Position numbers and translations under genes: made by a program. The notes under the pieces are model-generated. The model was not told where the DNA came from. It saw only the letters and a list, made by a program, of their open reading frames with translations, and did no database searches. Positions 23,879 through 32,872 of a stretch of 42,509 bases of DNA are shown here, in pieces (position 1 is the stretch's first letter; every line of letters starts with the position of its first letter). The stretch lies in contig VGYW01000011.1 in assembly GCA_016872875.1 (NCBI GenBank), positions 1 through 42,509 of the forward strand, given 5' to 3'. This DNA is from Planctomycetota bacterium. Its GTDB lineage: Bacteria > Planctomycetota > PUPC01 > DSUN01.

Positions 23879-24724
23879 CTATTCCCAGACGTCGGCCTTC
23901 ACCCCCGCGGCCAGGAACAGGAAACTGTTCAGCCAGTTCGGCTGGACGTTTTCTTCTTTCTGTACGCGGGCCAAGACTCCGAGCAGGAGTCTGTCGAACT
24001 CCGAGTGCTTGAGTTCCCGAAGAGCATAGAGCGCTTCCGTCACGTAGTGGAGATGCTTGAGGACATCCCTCTGGGCCAGCTCGATGAGGCCCGCAGTTGC
24101 CCTCGGCTTATCCCCAAGCCGGATGAGCGCCTTCGCGGCGCCCAAGGCCACATAGTCGTTCTGGCTCTTGAGGAACGGGTGGAGGGCGGTGGCGTCTTCC
24201 GCGCCGCCCAGCATGCCGACGATGGTGAGCGGCTCGTGCATCTCCGGGCGGTCCATCTTCGCAGGATCGAGCACTGCTATCGGTGGGCACCTCGGGTCAA
24301 CATCCTCAAAAGGAGGGTCCGGTGCGATGTGCTTGCGCCCAAGACAGTAGTCAACCAGCGCTCTGCGCGGATTCTCCTTCGGCAAGTTCGGCAGAGGATG
24401 TCTGCCGCGTGAGTAGACTTTGGGATCGAACAGAGCCTTGTCAACGTCGAGGAACTGGCTCAAGTACCGCACGAGCGCCTGATTGGCGACGGCCCTGTTG
24501 CCATCCTTGGCAAGCACCTCGAGCACCCGCTTCGTCTCGTCATCCCTGCCACCCAGGTCGCCGAGCAAGCCGTACCGCACCTGCCAGCGCTTGCTGTGCA
24601 AGCGCTGCGTGAGGAACGCTATGCTCTTCCCTGCCTCGGCAGCACGGACCTGTCCAGAAGGCAGGGCATTACACACGTTGAGGACAAGGGCCAGGCCAAG
24701 ACCCGCCAAGCGGTCCGAGCGCAT
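23879..24724 (-). CDS. Exported HEAT-repeat-like helical protein
   Basis: The 281-residue protein has a signal sequence (RSDRLAGLGLALVLNVCNALPSG) and a helical repeat body with HEAT-like units: AFLTQRLHSKRWQVRYGLLG, EVLAKDGNRAVANQALV, LHPFLKSQNDYVALGAAKA. HEAT repeats are binding scaffolds; no partner can be named. The ATG at 24724 has GGAAAGGG upstream. An alternative ATG at 24769 overlaps the preceding stop as ATGA and would add 15 residues before the signal peptide. It lies between the two toroid proteins, suggesting a common assembly. Confidence is moderate because the repeats are degenerate. Confidence 0.7.
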   Translation of the reverse strand: MRSDRLAGLGLALVLNVCNALPSGQVRAAEAGKSIAFLTQRLHSKRWQVRYGLLGDLGGRDDETKRVLEVLAKDGNRAVANQALVRYLSQFLDVDKALFDPKVYSRGRHPLPNLPKENPRRALVDYCLGRKHIAPDPPFEDVDPRCPPIAVLDPAKMDRPEMHEPLTIVGMLGGAEDATALHPFLKSQNDYVALGAAKALIRLGDKPRATAGLIELAQRDVLKHLHYVTEALYALRELKHSEFDRLLLGVLARVQKEENVQPNWLNSFLFLAAGVKADVWE

Positions 24725-24765
24725 GAGCCATCCCTTTCCGGAATCGAGAAAGAGCACTCGTGTGG

Positions 24766-26037
24766 TCATTGCTTCCGAATCTTCGCCGCCACGGGCACGG
24801 GCGCGCGGTCGGTCGTCAGCACGAGCACCGCCGCCGCCGTGCAGAAGGTGCGGCCCGTGATGCAGTGGTGCCCGGTCCACGACCCGTCGGCGTTCTGGAT
24901 GCGGTTGAGGTTCTCGGTGATAGACTTGTCCCACTTCTCCCACTCGGGTCCGCCCTTGACGACGAGGCTCTCGCCGATGTTCATGTAGGAGAGGAACTCC
25001 TCGCCGCCGTTTGAGCCGAAGCCCTTGATGAACCGCTCGTCGTCGAGGTTCTTGACGAAGGCGGTCTTGGCCTCCTTGAGGGCCTTCTCGTTTTCGTCGA
25101 AGCGGCGGAGAACGTCCTGGGCCTGCTGGCGCTCGGGCTGCGTGGGGGCGTTCTTGGCCTTGTCCTCGTATTGCGCGCGGAGCGCAGCGTTGGTGTTGGC
25201 CGATTCCTGGATCGCAGAGAGGTTGGAGCCGCCGGAGTAGAGGGCAACGCCGGCATCGCCGCCGGCCTTGAACTTGCCCGATGCCTTGTCGTAGTTCCCC
25301 CTGGCATGCTCTTCGGCCCTCGCCCGGGATGTCTCACTGACGACGATGCCGGCCTGGGCCGCCTTGTTGAGGGCCCTGGCACCCATGTTCTGCGCAATCG
25401 TCGGCGCCCAGCCATCAGAGGCCCACGTCCCGTCGCTCTTCTGGTTCTTCTCGATCTTGTCCATCACCTTGTCGAGCGCGGCCAGCACGCGCTTGTTGGC
25501 CGCGGCGTCGCCCATCTTCCCCTTCACCTCGGCCAGCACCATCGCGCCCATGAAGGTGTCCACGTACTGCCCGAGCTTGGCCTGAACGCGTGTGCCGCGG
25601 GTCTTGGTGACGAAGAGCGACTGGGAGTCAGCCTCCTCGATTTCGGCGCAGATGTACTCGATGCCCTTGCGGACGTTGGCGGCGTGCGGGCCTTCGCTTG
25701 GCGTGCTCCCCGCGCGGATGAGCGCGAGGGTGCAGACCGCGGTATCCGCCACGCTCGGGGTGTCTTTCATCCCGATGTTCTGGCCCATCTGCTGCGACTC
25801 CTCGCCCTGGCCCCAGGCGCCGCTCTTGAGCTGCGACTTGGCGAGGAACTCGAGGCCCTTCTTGACGTTATCGCTGAGGGGCTTGGACTTCACGGCGGGC
25901 ACCCAGGCCGATGGGGTCGTGGTCTCCCCCTTACCCGCCTTCTCGGCGCCCGGCTCGGCGAGGACGGCGTAAAGCCCCGCCCCGGCCATCGCCGCGGCCA
26001 GTGTAACAACAACCCACGCCTTGCGCCAGTTCATCAT
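24766..26037 (-). CDS. Exported alpha/alpha-toroid protein
   Basis: A 423-residue protein with a signal anchor (MNWRKAWVVVTLAAAMAGAGLY) and toroid repeats: GLEFLAKSQLKSGAWGQGE near the start, KNQKSDGTWASDGWAP in the middle and NRIQNADGSWTGHH near the end. These QxxDGxW units are those of prenyltransferase/squalene-oxidase-like repeats. Between the second and third lies a Lys/Glu-rich, coiled-coil-like insert (about 240-330) that is unusual for the fold. The ATG pair at 26037 follows AAAGGAGCCG. The gene is coupled closely to the HEAT-like gene downstream and sits 63 bp after the DUF4139-like gene. Confidence 0.82.
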   Translation of the reverse strand: MMNWRKAWVVVTLAAAMAGAGLYAVLAEPGAEKAGKGETTTPSAWVPAVKSKPLSDNVKKGLEFLAKSQLKSGAWGQGEESQQMGQNIGMKDTPSVADTAVCTLALIRAGSTPSEGPHAANVRKGIEYICAEIEEADSQSLFVTKTRGTRVQAKLGQYVDTFMGAMVLAEVKGKMGDAAANKRVLAALDKVMDKIEKNQKSDGTWASDGWAPTIAQNMGARALNKAAQAGIVVSETSRARAEEHARGNYDKASGKFKAGGDAGVALYSGGSNLSAIQESANTNAALRAQYEDKAKNAPTQPERQQAQDVLRRFDENEKALKEAKTAFVKNLDDERFIKGFGSNGGEEFLSYMNIGESLVVKGGPEWEKWDKSITENLNRIQNADGSWTGHHCITGRTFCTAAAVLVLTTDRAPVPVAAKIRKQ

Positions 26038-26100
26038 CGGCTCCTTTCTGCGCCCTTCGGCGCGTCCTCACCCCTTTAGACGCGCCGCAGGCGCGGGAGT

Positions 26101-27912
26101 TCACGGTCTCCAGTAGTAGTAGAAGTCGTACTCCAGCTCGACGGCCTTGCCCTTGGCGATGGTGAGGTCCCAGGACACCTGGCCGAAGCCGTTTGCGCGG
26201 AGCCAGTACCAGGGCCAGTTCCACCAGTACCACCAGGGGTATGGCTCGGCGCCAACGTCGGTCAGGCTGGCCTCAAGCGGGTTGCTCGCCGTAACCTTGC
26301 CGTCGTGCGACGCCTTGACGCCCGTGCCCATGAAGCTGCGGCGGACGACCACGTGAACGTCGCGGCCCTTGAAGTTGGTCACGGTCAGCTTTCCGTGGAC
26401 GCTCACCTTGGTGTAGGCGTTGCCGTCAATCGTGATGGCGTTCGGCTGCCGTCCCGTCTCGCTCTCCTCCTTCTTGGTGTTCAGGTCGGTGGCGATTGTG
26501 ACCGACACGTCCACCTTGTTCTTCACCGAGGTGTAGGTGAGGAGCTGCTGTCCGAGGGGGGTGGCGCCCTTGAAGATCGTGGCTGGGCCGGTGGTCCAGG
26601 GGGTTTCGCCGGTGTTGGTGAGGCGGAGCTGGTGCATGGCCCTTGCGCCGCCCAGGGCACGCATGAGCTGTTGCTGCTGGTTGCGGTCAATGTTCCGCCA
26701 CATCTCCATCGGCGGCAGGCAGGGGACCTCCCAGACGTAGAGGTCCTCGTAGGGCACCGTGACGTCCAGGATGTCCACGGCGGCGCTCTCGCCCTTCTTG
26801 AGGCTCACGCCCTTGAGGGCGTAGAGGAAGAGGTCCTCCTGCTGGCCTTCGGCCGGGATGTCGGGGCCGCCGGCCCCGGGGCCAGCGGCAGGGGCCTCCA
26901 TCACCTGGGCCGCCCGCTGGGACATGAGGGCGTTGCTGAGGAAGTCGAACTCGCCCCCGCGACCCGAAGGGGTCGGCGGCTGGAAGTACGAGCTGAGCCG
27001 AAGCCCCGCCTCGCGCAGCGCAAGCGGCGATAGCGTCTCCCTCATCACGAAGCTCGGCACGCCCACCACCAGCCGCACGTTGACATTCTCCATGTCCGCC
27101 AGCTCGTTGATGATGGTGCCGTTGAGCGATACCTTGGCCTTGCCGCCATCGAGGAGCTCGATGCGGTAGCTGGGAATCCAGCGGACGCCCTTCTGAAGGT
27201 AGACGACGCCGACCTCCTGCTTGCCGCTGGCCGCCTTCCCCTTGGCCGCGACGTGCAGGGCGATCTCCCGCACCTTCTTGGTGTCGGTGAACGTCGTCGC
27301 CGCGTCCTTGCCGCCCACCGTCACGCTGCGGATGCTGTCGCGCTGGATGAGCTTCATCCCCTCTTTCGTCTCAAGCATCACGAAGGAGCCCAGCGAGCGG
27401 ACGGTCTCCTCGCGGGTTTCGGGGATATTGCTGGGGTTGATGTAGCGCCCCCAGCGGTCATAGGTGAGCGGGGTGGTGCGGGTCACGGGCGTCTCGCGCT
27501 CGGCCTCGTGCTCGATGATGCCGCGGAGGATGCCCGTGTGGGAGGCCGGCGGCGCATCCTTGAACTGCTCGACGATTGTCGCCTCCTTTCCCTTGTTCGC
27601 CTGGATCATCTGGTCGAGGCTCAGGCAAGGGATGGTCTCTTTGGCCTCGACAAAGCCGGCCTTCACGAAGTCCACCTTCGCGTCGGGGGCGGCCGTGAAC
27701 GCCCAGAAGGTGCCGAGGACCGGCGCCGGCACCTCGCGCGTCCGGCACCAGCCGTCGGCCAGCTCCGCCTGGCCGCGGGCCATCACGAGCGCGTGGCCGT
27801 CCTTGAACACCGTCACGTCCGTGACCTTCATCGTGGCCAGCGGCGCCTCCGCCGCGCACGCCGCTCCCGAGAAGCAGATGACAACACCCAGCACAGCCCC
27901 CGTGTTCCTCAT
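26101..27912 (-). CDS. Exported DUF4139-like protein A
   Basis: The 603-residue protein carries a signal peptide (AVLGVVICFSGAACAAE) and is a clear paralogue of the next upstream gene (28272). Shared landmarks are the N-terminal VFKDGHALVMARG, VRWIPSYRIELLDGG, VGVPSFVMRETLSPL, SNALMSQRA, DLFLYALKGVSLKKGES, and TTGPATIFKGATPLGQQLLT. These fit the DUF4139 beta-rich module. The C-terminus ends in a tryptophan- and tyrosine-rich stretch (YPWWYWWNWPWYWLRANG) that its paralogue lacks. The ATG at 27912 follows AAAGGGGAC. The function is unknown; export and duplication suggest a cell-surface assembly. The upward-open frame to 28041 is repeat DNA. Confidence 0.75.
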   Translation of the reverse strand: MRNTGAVLGVVICFSGAACAAEAPLATMKVTDVTVFKDGHALVMARGQAELADGWCRTREVPAPVLGTFWAFTAAPDAKVDFVKAGFVEAKETIPCLSLDQMIQANKGKEATIVEQFKDAPPASHTGILRGIIEHEAERETPVTRTTPLTYDRWGRYINPSNIPETREETVRSLGSFVMLETKEGMKLIQRDSIRSVTVGGKDAATTFTDTKKVREIALHVAAKGKAASGKQEVGVVYLQKGVRWIPSYRIELLDGGKAKVSLNGTIINELADMENVNVRLVVGVPSFVMRETLSPLALREAGLRLSSYFQPPTPSGRGGEFDFLSNALMSQRAAQVMEAPAAGPGAGGPDIPAEGQQEDLFLYALKGVSLKKGESAAVDILDVTVPYEDLYVWEVPCLPPMEMWRNIDRNQQQQLMRALGGARAMHQLRLTNTGETPWTTGPATIFKGATPLGQQLLTYTSVKNKVDVSVTIATDLNTKKEESETGRQPNAITIDGNAYTKVSVHGKLTVTNFKGRDVHVVVRRSFMGTGVKASHDGKVTASNPLEASLTDVGAEPYPWWYWWNWPWYWLRANGFGQVSWDLTIAKGKAVELEYDFYYYWRP

Positions 27913-27942
27913 CGCGTCGTCCCCTTTGCTCTGTTGTCTCGC

Positions 27943-28254
27943 TGCCAAGCAGGACCTTGGCAACGAGAAGGAGAAGGAACAACCATTCTCCCTCTCCCTT
28001 GGGGAGAGGGTTGGGGTGAGGGTGCTTCGTCTGCTGTGCACACCGCAGAAGACACCCTCACCCGCCCGCCTTTGGCGGGCGACCTCTCCCCAGGGGAGAG
28101 GTCAGTGCTCGTCGTCCTCGAGTTCCCTTCCGGGAACGCCAACCCATTCTCGTTGCGAAGCTCCTGCTTCGCAACGCGGCCTCGCCAGCTCCGCTGGCAC
28201 TTGGGAAGCAGGAGCTTCCACCATCCCGTTCCCAAGCAGGAGCTTGGGAACGAG
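27943..28254. repeat. Cluster of nested palindromes
   Basis: Within the 359-bp gap between two DUF4139-like genes are several hairpins: CCAAGCAGGACCTTGG (27945-27960), CCCTCTCCCTTGGGGAGAGG (27990-28009) with its inverted counterpart CCTCTCCCCAGGGGAGAGG (28083-28101), GCGAAGCTCCTGCTTCGC (28155-28172) and CCCAAGCAGGAGCTTGGG (28231-28248). The CTCTCCC/GGGGTGAGGG words also occur as dispersed repeats in many other bacteria. No coding potential is seen in this gap. Confidence 0.75.
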
Positions 28255-28271
28255 AGAGCGGGTGGAGCGGG

Positions 28272-29693
28272 TCAATGCCGCACGTGGAAGGAATAGCGGC
28301 ACGTGACCTCCTTCGTGGCCCCCGGCTCGATGGCCAGCTCCCAACGCACCGTGGAGTGGCCGCTGAGGGCGGGGTGGCTCGCCACGTTCCCCCAGTCGCC
28401 CGCCTGGTAGTCCGTGATTGACATCTTGCCATCGTCCGAGGCATCGATGGCGTTCCCGCCCATCTGGCAGGCGAGGTAGAGCGTGATCGCCTTCTTCTTG
28501 TAGTTCGTCACCCGCAGCGTGCCCTTCTTCGTGACCTTTGCGAAGTCCACGTTCTGAATGGTCACAGCCTTGACGATTCGCTCGGTCTCGGTCTCCTCGT
28601 AGGTGCCGCGGACGTCCACCGCCACGGTCATGGGCACCTGGCACCTTCCGCCCACGGAGGTGTAGGTGAGGAGTTCCTGGCCGATGGGCAGGTAGCCGTC
28701 CACCACGAGGGCCGCGCCGGTGGTCCAGGGCACGGCGGTCTTGTTGGCAAGCTCCACCTGGTGCCAGACCTCGTTCCGCAGGATTCGGATGGGCGAGGCG
28801 TGCTTGCCCGAGTCGGGCAGGCTCTCGGCGCCGGAGCGGGCGAGCTGCACGTCCCACGTGTGGATGCTGCGGCAGGGCACCTTGGCGGAGATGACTGGCA
28901 CGGCGGCCCGCTCGCCCGCCCGCAGCGAGAGCTTGGGCACGTGGTAGACGAAGAGGTCCTGGGCCTGCTCGCCGGCCAGCTCTGCCGGGAGCGCGGGCAC
29001 GGCCGGCCCCTCGCCCGGGGGCGGAGGCGGAGCCACCCGCTCGCCGCGAACCTCTCCCGCCCGCTGGGTGAAGAGGACGTTGGACATGGATTGGTCCATG
29101 ATCTGCGGCGCCGCGCGCCGCAACGGGTCCGCGATGCCGCCCATGAAGGTCAGCGGCGAGGCCAGGTTGCGGAACCGAAAGCTCGGCACGCCCACCACGA
29201 GGTCCACCGGCACGCCCGCCAGGTCTTCGGCCTCGTTGAGCACCTCGGCCTGCATCGCCATGTCGGCCTCTTTCTCGCCCAGCGCGATGCGATAGGTGGG
29301 TATCCAGCGGATGCCCGGCCCCAGGAAGTTCAGCTCGACCTCCACCGCCCCCTCCGCCACCTTGGGGTCGAACTCCAGCACCAGCCGCTTCTCGGTCTCC
29401 TGCTTCCCCTGCTTGGCGATGATCTGCTGGCGCGAGACCATGCTGAGGAGCTTGCCCTTGGTGGGCACGACCCAGAACGAGCCGAGGATGGCGTTCTCGG
29501 GCAGCCCTTCGATGAAGGCGCGGCCCGCGCCGTCCACCTTGCCCGTGGCCTTCTTCACGAGCATGCAGAAGCCGTCCTTGAAGACCACGGCGCGAGCCAG
29601 CTTGGCGTCCAGCTTGGCCTCCCCCTCCTCACCTGCCCACCCGCAGGCCGCCCACGTACACACCGCCGCCGCCAACCCTGCAAGCTTACCCAT
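28272..29693 (-). CDS. Exported DUF4139-like protein B
   Basis: The 473-residue protein has a signal peptide (GKLAGLAAAVCTWAACGWAG). It matches protein A over most of its length: VVFKDGFCMLVKKATG, IRWIPTYRIALGEKE, VGVPSFRFRNLASPL, SNVLFTQRAG, DLFVYHVPKLSLRAGER, TTGAALVVDGYLPIGQELLT. It is shorter, lacking about 100 residues near the N-terminus and the Trp-rich end. Two such proteins in tandem point to gene duplication followed by divergence. The VIT-vWA gene lies 71 bp upstream and is likely co-transcribed. Its role is unknown. Confidence 0.75.
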   Translation of the reverse strand: MGKLAGLAAAVCTWAACGWAGEEGEAKLDAKLARAVVFKDGFCMLVKKATGKVDGAGRAFIEGLPENAILGSFWVVPTKGKLLSMVSRQQIIAKQGKQETEKRLVLEFDPKVAEGAVEVELNFLGPGIRWIPTYRIALGEKEADMAMQAEVLNEAEDLAGVPVDLVVGVPSFRFRNLASPLTFMGGIADPLRRAAPQIMDQSMSNVLFTQRAGEVRGERVAPPPPPGEGPAVPALPAELAGEQAQDLFVYHVPKLSLRAGERAAVPVISAKVPCRSIHTWDVQLARSGAESLPDSGKHASPIRILRNEVWHQVELANKTAVPWTTGAALVVDGYLPIGQELLTYTSVGGRCQVPMTVAVDVRGTYEETETERIVKAVTIQNVDFAKVTKKGTLRVTNYKKKAITLYLACQMGGNAIDASDDGKMSITDYQAGDWGNVASHPALSGHSTVRWELAIEPGATKEVTCRYSFHVRH

Positions 29694-29764
29694 GTCTCAG
29701 CCCCCTGAGTGTTCTTGCCCTCCCGAACGTTCCACAGGCCTCTGGCCTGTGGCAACAACAGAAA

Positions 29765-32104
29765 CTACTTCGTAGCTGCGGTGACGAGGACGTTGCGGCC
29801 GTCCACCCGCAGCAACAGGTCGCCGGAGAGCGCCAGGACGCCCTGGCGGTCCTGGCTCACGAGCTGCTCGACAAGCTGCCAGTACTCTGGCGAGCCGAAG
29901 ACGATTGTGCGGTCGGGCCTCAAGCCCTTCGCGGCGTCCGCGGCCGCCTGAGAGTCGATCCACTTCGTGCCGCGCTGGAAGAGCGCGCGGTCGCTCACCT
30001 GCTGCACCGCGGCCGTCGTCACGCGGTCCATGTTCGAGTCATAGTAGAGGTTGTTGTAGTTGAGCGTGTTTTGCGCTCGTTGCGCCTGGCGGTTGACCTC
30101 CTGGTTGATCGAGGCGATGCCGACGCGGGCGTGCATGGCGCGTCGTTCGAGGTTGTACTGCGCCTGCTGGTTGAGGGCGTCGCGGCGCGTCAGGTCGGTG
30201 CCCTCGCGGGCGAGGAAGGCGGTGTACTCGGTGAGGATGCCGAAGTCTGTTGAGAGGCGGACGATTTCGCCGACGAGCTCCTTGAGCTTCGCCTCGCTCG
30301 CCTCGGCGGAGAGGCCGGCCTTCTTGGCCACGGCGACGATGATTTCCTTCACCCTGGGGCTCTGCTTGTAGTAGATTCGATTCGGGCCGATGTCCGCGCC
30401 CAGCTCGCGCACGGCGTCAACCAGCACGGCGATCTTGCGGCTCGCCCACAGCCGCGGCACGAAGGCGTTCCGGGTCGTCGCCTTGTCCAGCTCGAACGTG
30501 AAGGGGAACGCCCGCCTCTTGCCCAGGTAGTTCCCGCTCACGGAGAATGTAATGGGCTGGCCGCCCATATACTGGCCGAGCACCACAAGCTGTTCGCCCT
30601 CGAAGAGGTCGGGCAGCTTGCCCGGAATGACGTCGAGGACCCGACCGGGGGCTGACGACTTGTCGGACCCTGCGACCTCCAGTTTCGTGTCGGCCAGCAC
30701 GGGGCCGGCCAGCCGCTTGAATACGCCCGAAACCTTCACCTCCACGTTCTCGGTCGGCAGCACGTAGCTGGCCGTCCCTCGCGTCTCCAGAGCTATCCGC
30801 TCCAGCAGCGGGGTGTTCACGTCCGTGCCAACTCCGAAGGCGAACACGCGGCGGTTGTGGACGTTCGCCCGCAGCGTCGCGTCGCGTATCGCCACCTCCG
30901 CGGTCTGCCCCACCGTGGGCAAGCCGTCCGTGAGGAAGAGCACCATCGGCAGGAAGCCCTCGATGGGCCGCGGGCGGAGCGCCTCCACGAGTGCGTCGTG
31001 GAGGTTCGTCCCCCCGCGGGCATTCACGGCGGCGAGATACTCCCGCGCCTTCTTCACGCTCTCGCGGGTCCTCAGCACCGGCCGCTCGGCGAAGTAGCTC
31101 ACCTGGTCGTTATAGACGATGATGTTGAACGCCTCGCCATCGTTCAGCCCGGCGAGGATTTGGCCCGCGGCCTCCCGCACCTGCTCTAGCTTCTCGCCGC
31201 CCATCGAGCCTGAGCGGTCGAAGACCATCGTCACCTCCCGCTTGATGGCCGGCGCATCCTTCTCAAGCCTTGCGGGCAGGCCGGCCAGGAGCAGGAAGTA
31301 GCCGCCGCCAACCTTCGGGTCGGGGTACGCGAAGAGCGTGGCCGACACCCCCTCCTGCTCGACGAGATATGAGAGGCGGAACGCGCCGGGGTCGGTCTGC
31401 GCCTCCTTGGCAATCGCCGCCTCCACCTCGCAACTGCCGATGCGCCTCACATCCAGCTTGTGGCTCGGTGAGTAGACCGTCGAGATGGGGGCCGACGACT
31501 TTATCCGCACCTTGACGTTCCAGGGGATCGTGTAGTAGACGCTCTCGGTGCGGGGGAGCACGTAGTCAACTCGGTTGCCCTCGGCGGTCACGAGGCCCTC
31601 ATAGGTCAGCCGCACCTTCTGCGGGCTGCGAGCCTCCACGGGGAAGACGCTCGACCGCACGAGGCTCGTGCCCACGAACTCCAGCAACGCCGGGTCGCGC
31701 ATCTTCGACACGATGCTCTGGTACGTGCGCCGCGCCTCGTCCCTCGCCAGCACCTCCGCCGTCGCCTCGCGTGCCGCCCCCTCGAACGTGAAGCCGCGCA
31801 CCGCCACCCCCTCCGGCACGGGCACCAGCAGCTCGGCCTCCTGACGCTCCCCCGCGGGGTTCATCAGCGCGATGTCCAGACACGTCGTCGCCACCCGCTC
31901 CGCGATCACCACCTGTGCGCCCACCTCGGTGATATGGACAGGCTGCCGCGTCTCGGCGGAAAACACCCTCCGCTGCGGCACCACGAGGTTCGACGCCATC
32001 GGCCGCATGCTGTGGGGCGCCACTCCCCCCGCCTCCGCCGCCCCAGCGCACAGCAGCGCCACGGCAGCAACCCAACCGCTTCGTATCCTCTTGCGCGAAG
32101 TCAT
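29765..32104 (-). CDS. Exported VIT and von Willebrand factor A domain protein
   Basis: This 779-residue protein has a signal peptide (about 1-25) and a VIT domain at about 50-180 (ITEVGAQVVIAERVATTCLD, NPAGERQEAELLVPVPEGV). The vWA domain at about 288-460 has an intact MIDAS, DRSGS at 296-300, and the later LFLTDGLPTVG. The remainder is a beta-rich linker and a helical C-terminus. VIT-vWA proteins resemble inter-alpha-trypsin-inhibitor heavy chains and bind proteins through a metal ion. The ATG at 32104 follows AGGAGGACCC. It is the first gene of the minus-strand run of exported proteins and is the likely extracellular binding hub. The closest promoter-like element, TAGAAT near 32157, lacks a -35 box. 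Confidence 0.9.
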   Translation of the reverse strand: MTSRKRIRSGWVAAVALLCAGAAEAGGVAPHSMRPMASNLVVPQRRVFSAETRQPVHITEVGAQVVIAERVATTCLDIALMNPAGERQEAELLVPVPEGVAVRGFTFEGAAREATAEVLARDEARRTYQSIVSKMRDPALLEFVGTSLVRSSVFPVEARSPQKVRLTYEGLVTAEGNRVDYVLPRTESVYYTIPWNVKVRIKSSAPISTVYSPSHKLDVRRIGSCEVEAAIAKEAQTDPGAFRLSYLVEQEGVSATLFAYPDPKVGGGYFLLLAGLPARLEKDAPAIKREVTMVFDRSGSMGGEKLEQVREAAGQILAGLNDGEAFNIIVYNDQVSYFAERPVLRTRESVKKAREYLAAVNARGGTNLHDALVEALRPRPIEGFLPMVLFLTDGLPTVGQTAEVAIRDATLRANVHNRRVFAFGVGTDVNTPLLERIALETRGTASYVLPTENVEVKVSGVFKRLAGPVLADTKLEVAGSDKSSAPGRVLDVIPGKLPDLFEGEQLVVLGQYMGGQPITFSVSGNYLGKRRAFPFTFELDKATTRNAFVPRLWASRKIAVLVDAVRELGADIGPNRIYYKQSPRVKEIIVAVAKKAGLSAEASEAKLKELVGEIVRLSTDFGILTEYTAFLAREGTDLTRRDALNQQAQYNLERRAMHARVGIASINQEVNRQAQRAQNTLNYNNLYYDSNMDRVTTAAVQQVSDRALFQRGTKWIDSQAAADAAKGLRPDRTIVFGSPEYWQLVEQLVSQDRQGVLALSGDLLLRVDGRNVLVTAATK

Positions 32105-32396
32105 CTCTGGGTCCTCCTGTGGCGGGTCCCCGACCCACCCGCCGCGCGCTCATTCTACACCCACTTCCCCGCGATTGATCGTAAAGGATGTGTAACAAGC
32201 TTCTGTTGCGCAGCGGCGCCCACAGAGTTCGCCACGCGGGCTTCAGCCTTCTGCGAGCATGAATCAAGACTCGCGCCCCTCCGCCCTTCTCAGGGCAGGA
32301 GGGCTGGCCCGGTCCACCTGGCGCAAACGCCGAGCCATAAGCCTATGCTTGCCAAAGTGTTACGCCGAGGAGCCTTGGGCACCCCGGCAGGCTCAA

Positions 32397-32432
32397 TCAA
32401 GACTCGCGCCCCCCGGGGGGCGCGAGTCTTGA
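32397..32432. repeat. Perfect 36-bp palindrome
   Basis: TCAAGACTCGCGCCCCCC is followed directly by its exact reverse complement. A half copy lies at 32264-32279. It would form a very stable cruciform or RNA stem. Confidence 0.9.
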
Positions 32433-32630
32433 ACTGGGTCGTGGGCGCGGACGAAGGAAGCCACCGCTCCAACAGGCTTCGCGCCCTTTGACCGAGGCGA
32501 CCCGCGGCTCGCGTGGCCAATAAGGGACAGGCGGGCCGCCCCTCCCCACACGGCGCGAGTGGGCTGCGATAGCCGATTTGCGCGGCGCGCACCCCTGTGT
32601 AGCCGCAACCGTCCCGGTTGCGGCCCTGCT

Positions 32631-32684
32631 CGTAGTGCGGGCTTCAGCCCGTTCCCCCCCACGGCCTGAAGCCCGCACTACGAA
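32631..32684. repeat. REP-like inverted pair, family CGTAGTGCGG
   Basis: CGTAGTGCGGGCTTCAGCCC and the inverse GGCCTGAAGCCCGCACTACG are separated by about 14 bp. The right edge provides the TAG stop of the neighbouring gene remnant. Confidence 0.88.
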
Positions 32685-32845
32685 CCTGGGGCCGGCTCGA
32701 CCCTGATGATGTAGTGGAAGATCTCGTCGAGGAACGTCCCGCGCGCCGGCTCGTCAACCGCAATATCAATCAGGTTATATGTCTTCCGCACCTGCCCGTC
32801 GCTCTGAATCTGCCGATATGCTCGGACTGGCACGGACTTGGAAGG
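32678..32845 (-). pseudogene. C-terminal remnant of an unidentified gene
   Basis: The minus strand encodes SVPVRAYRQIQSDGQVRKTY, NLIDIAVDEPARGTFLDEIF, HYIIRVEPAPGS and then TAG. The composition is that of a real, folded protein and unlike the surrounding repeats. No start or N-terminal part exists upstream, where a MITE-like element begins. The stop and last residues come from the edge of a REP-like repeat, so both sides look truncated by repeats. I do not recognise the family. Confidence 0.5.
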
Positions 32846-32872
32846 TTGGCGCCGGCCCAGCCCGCTCCGGCG

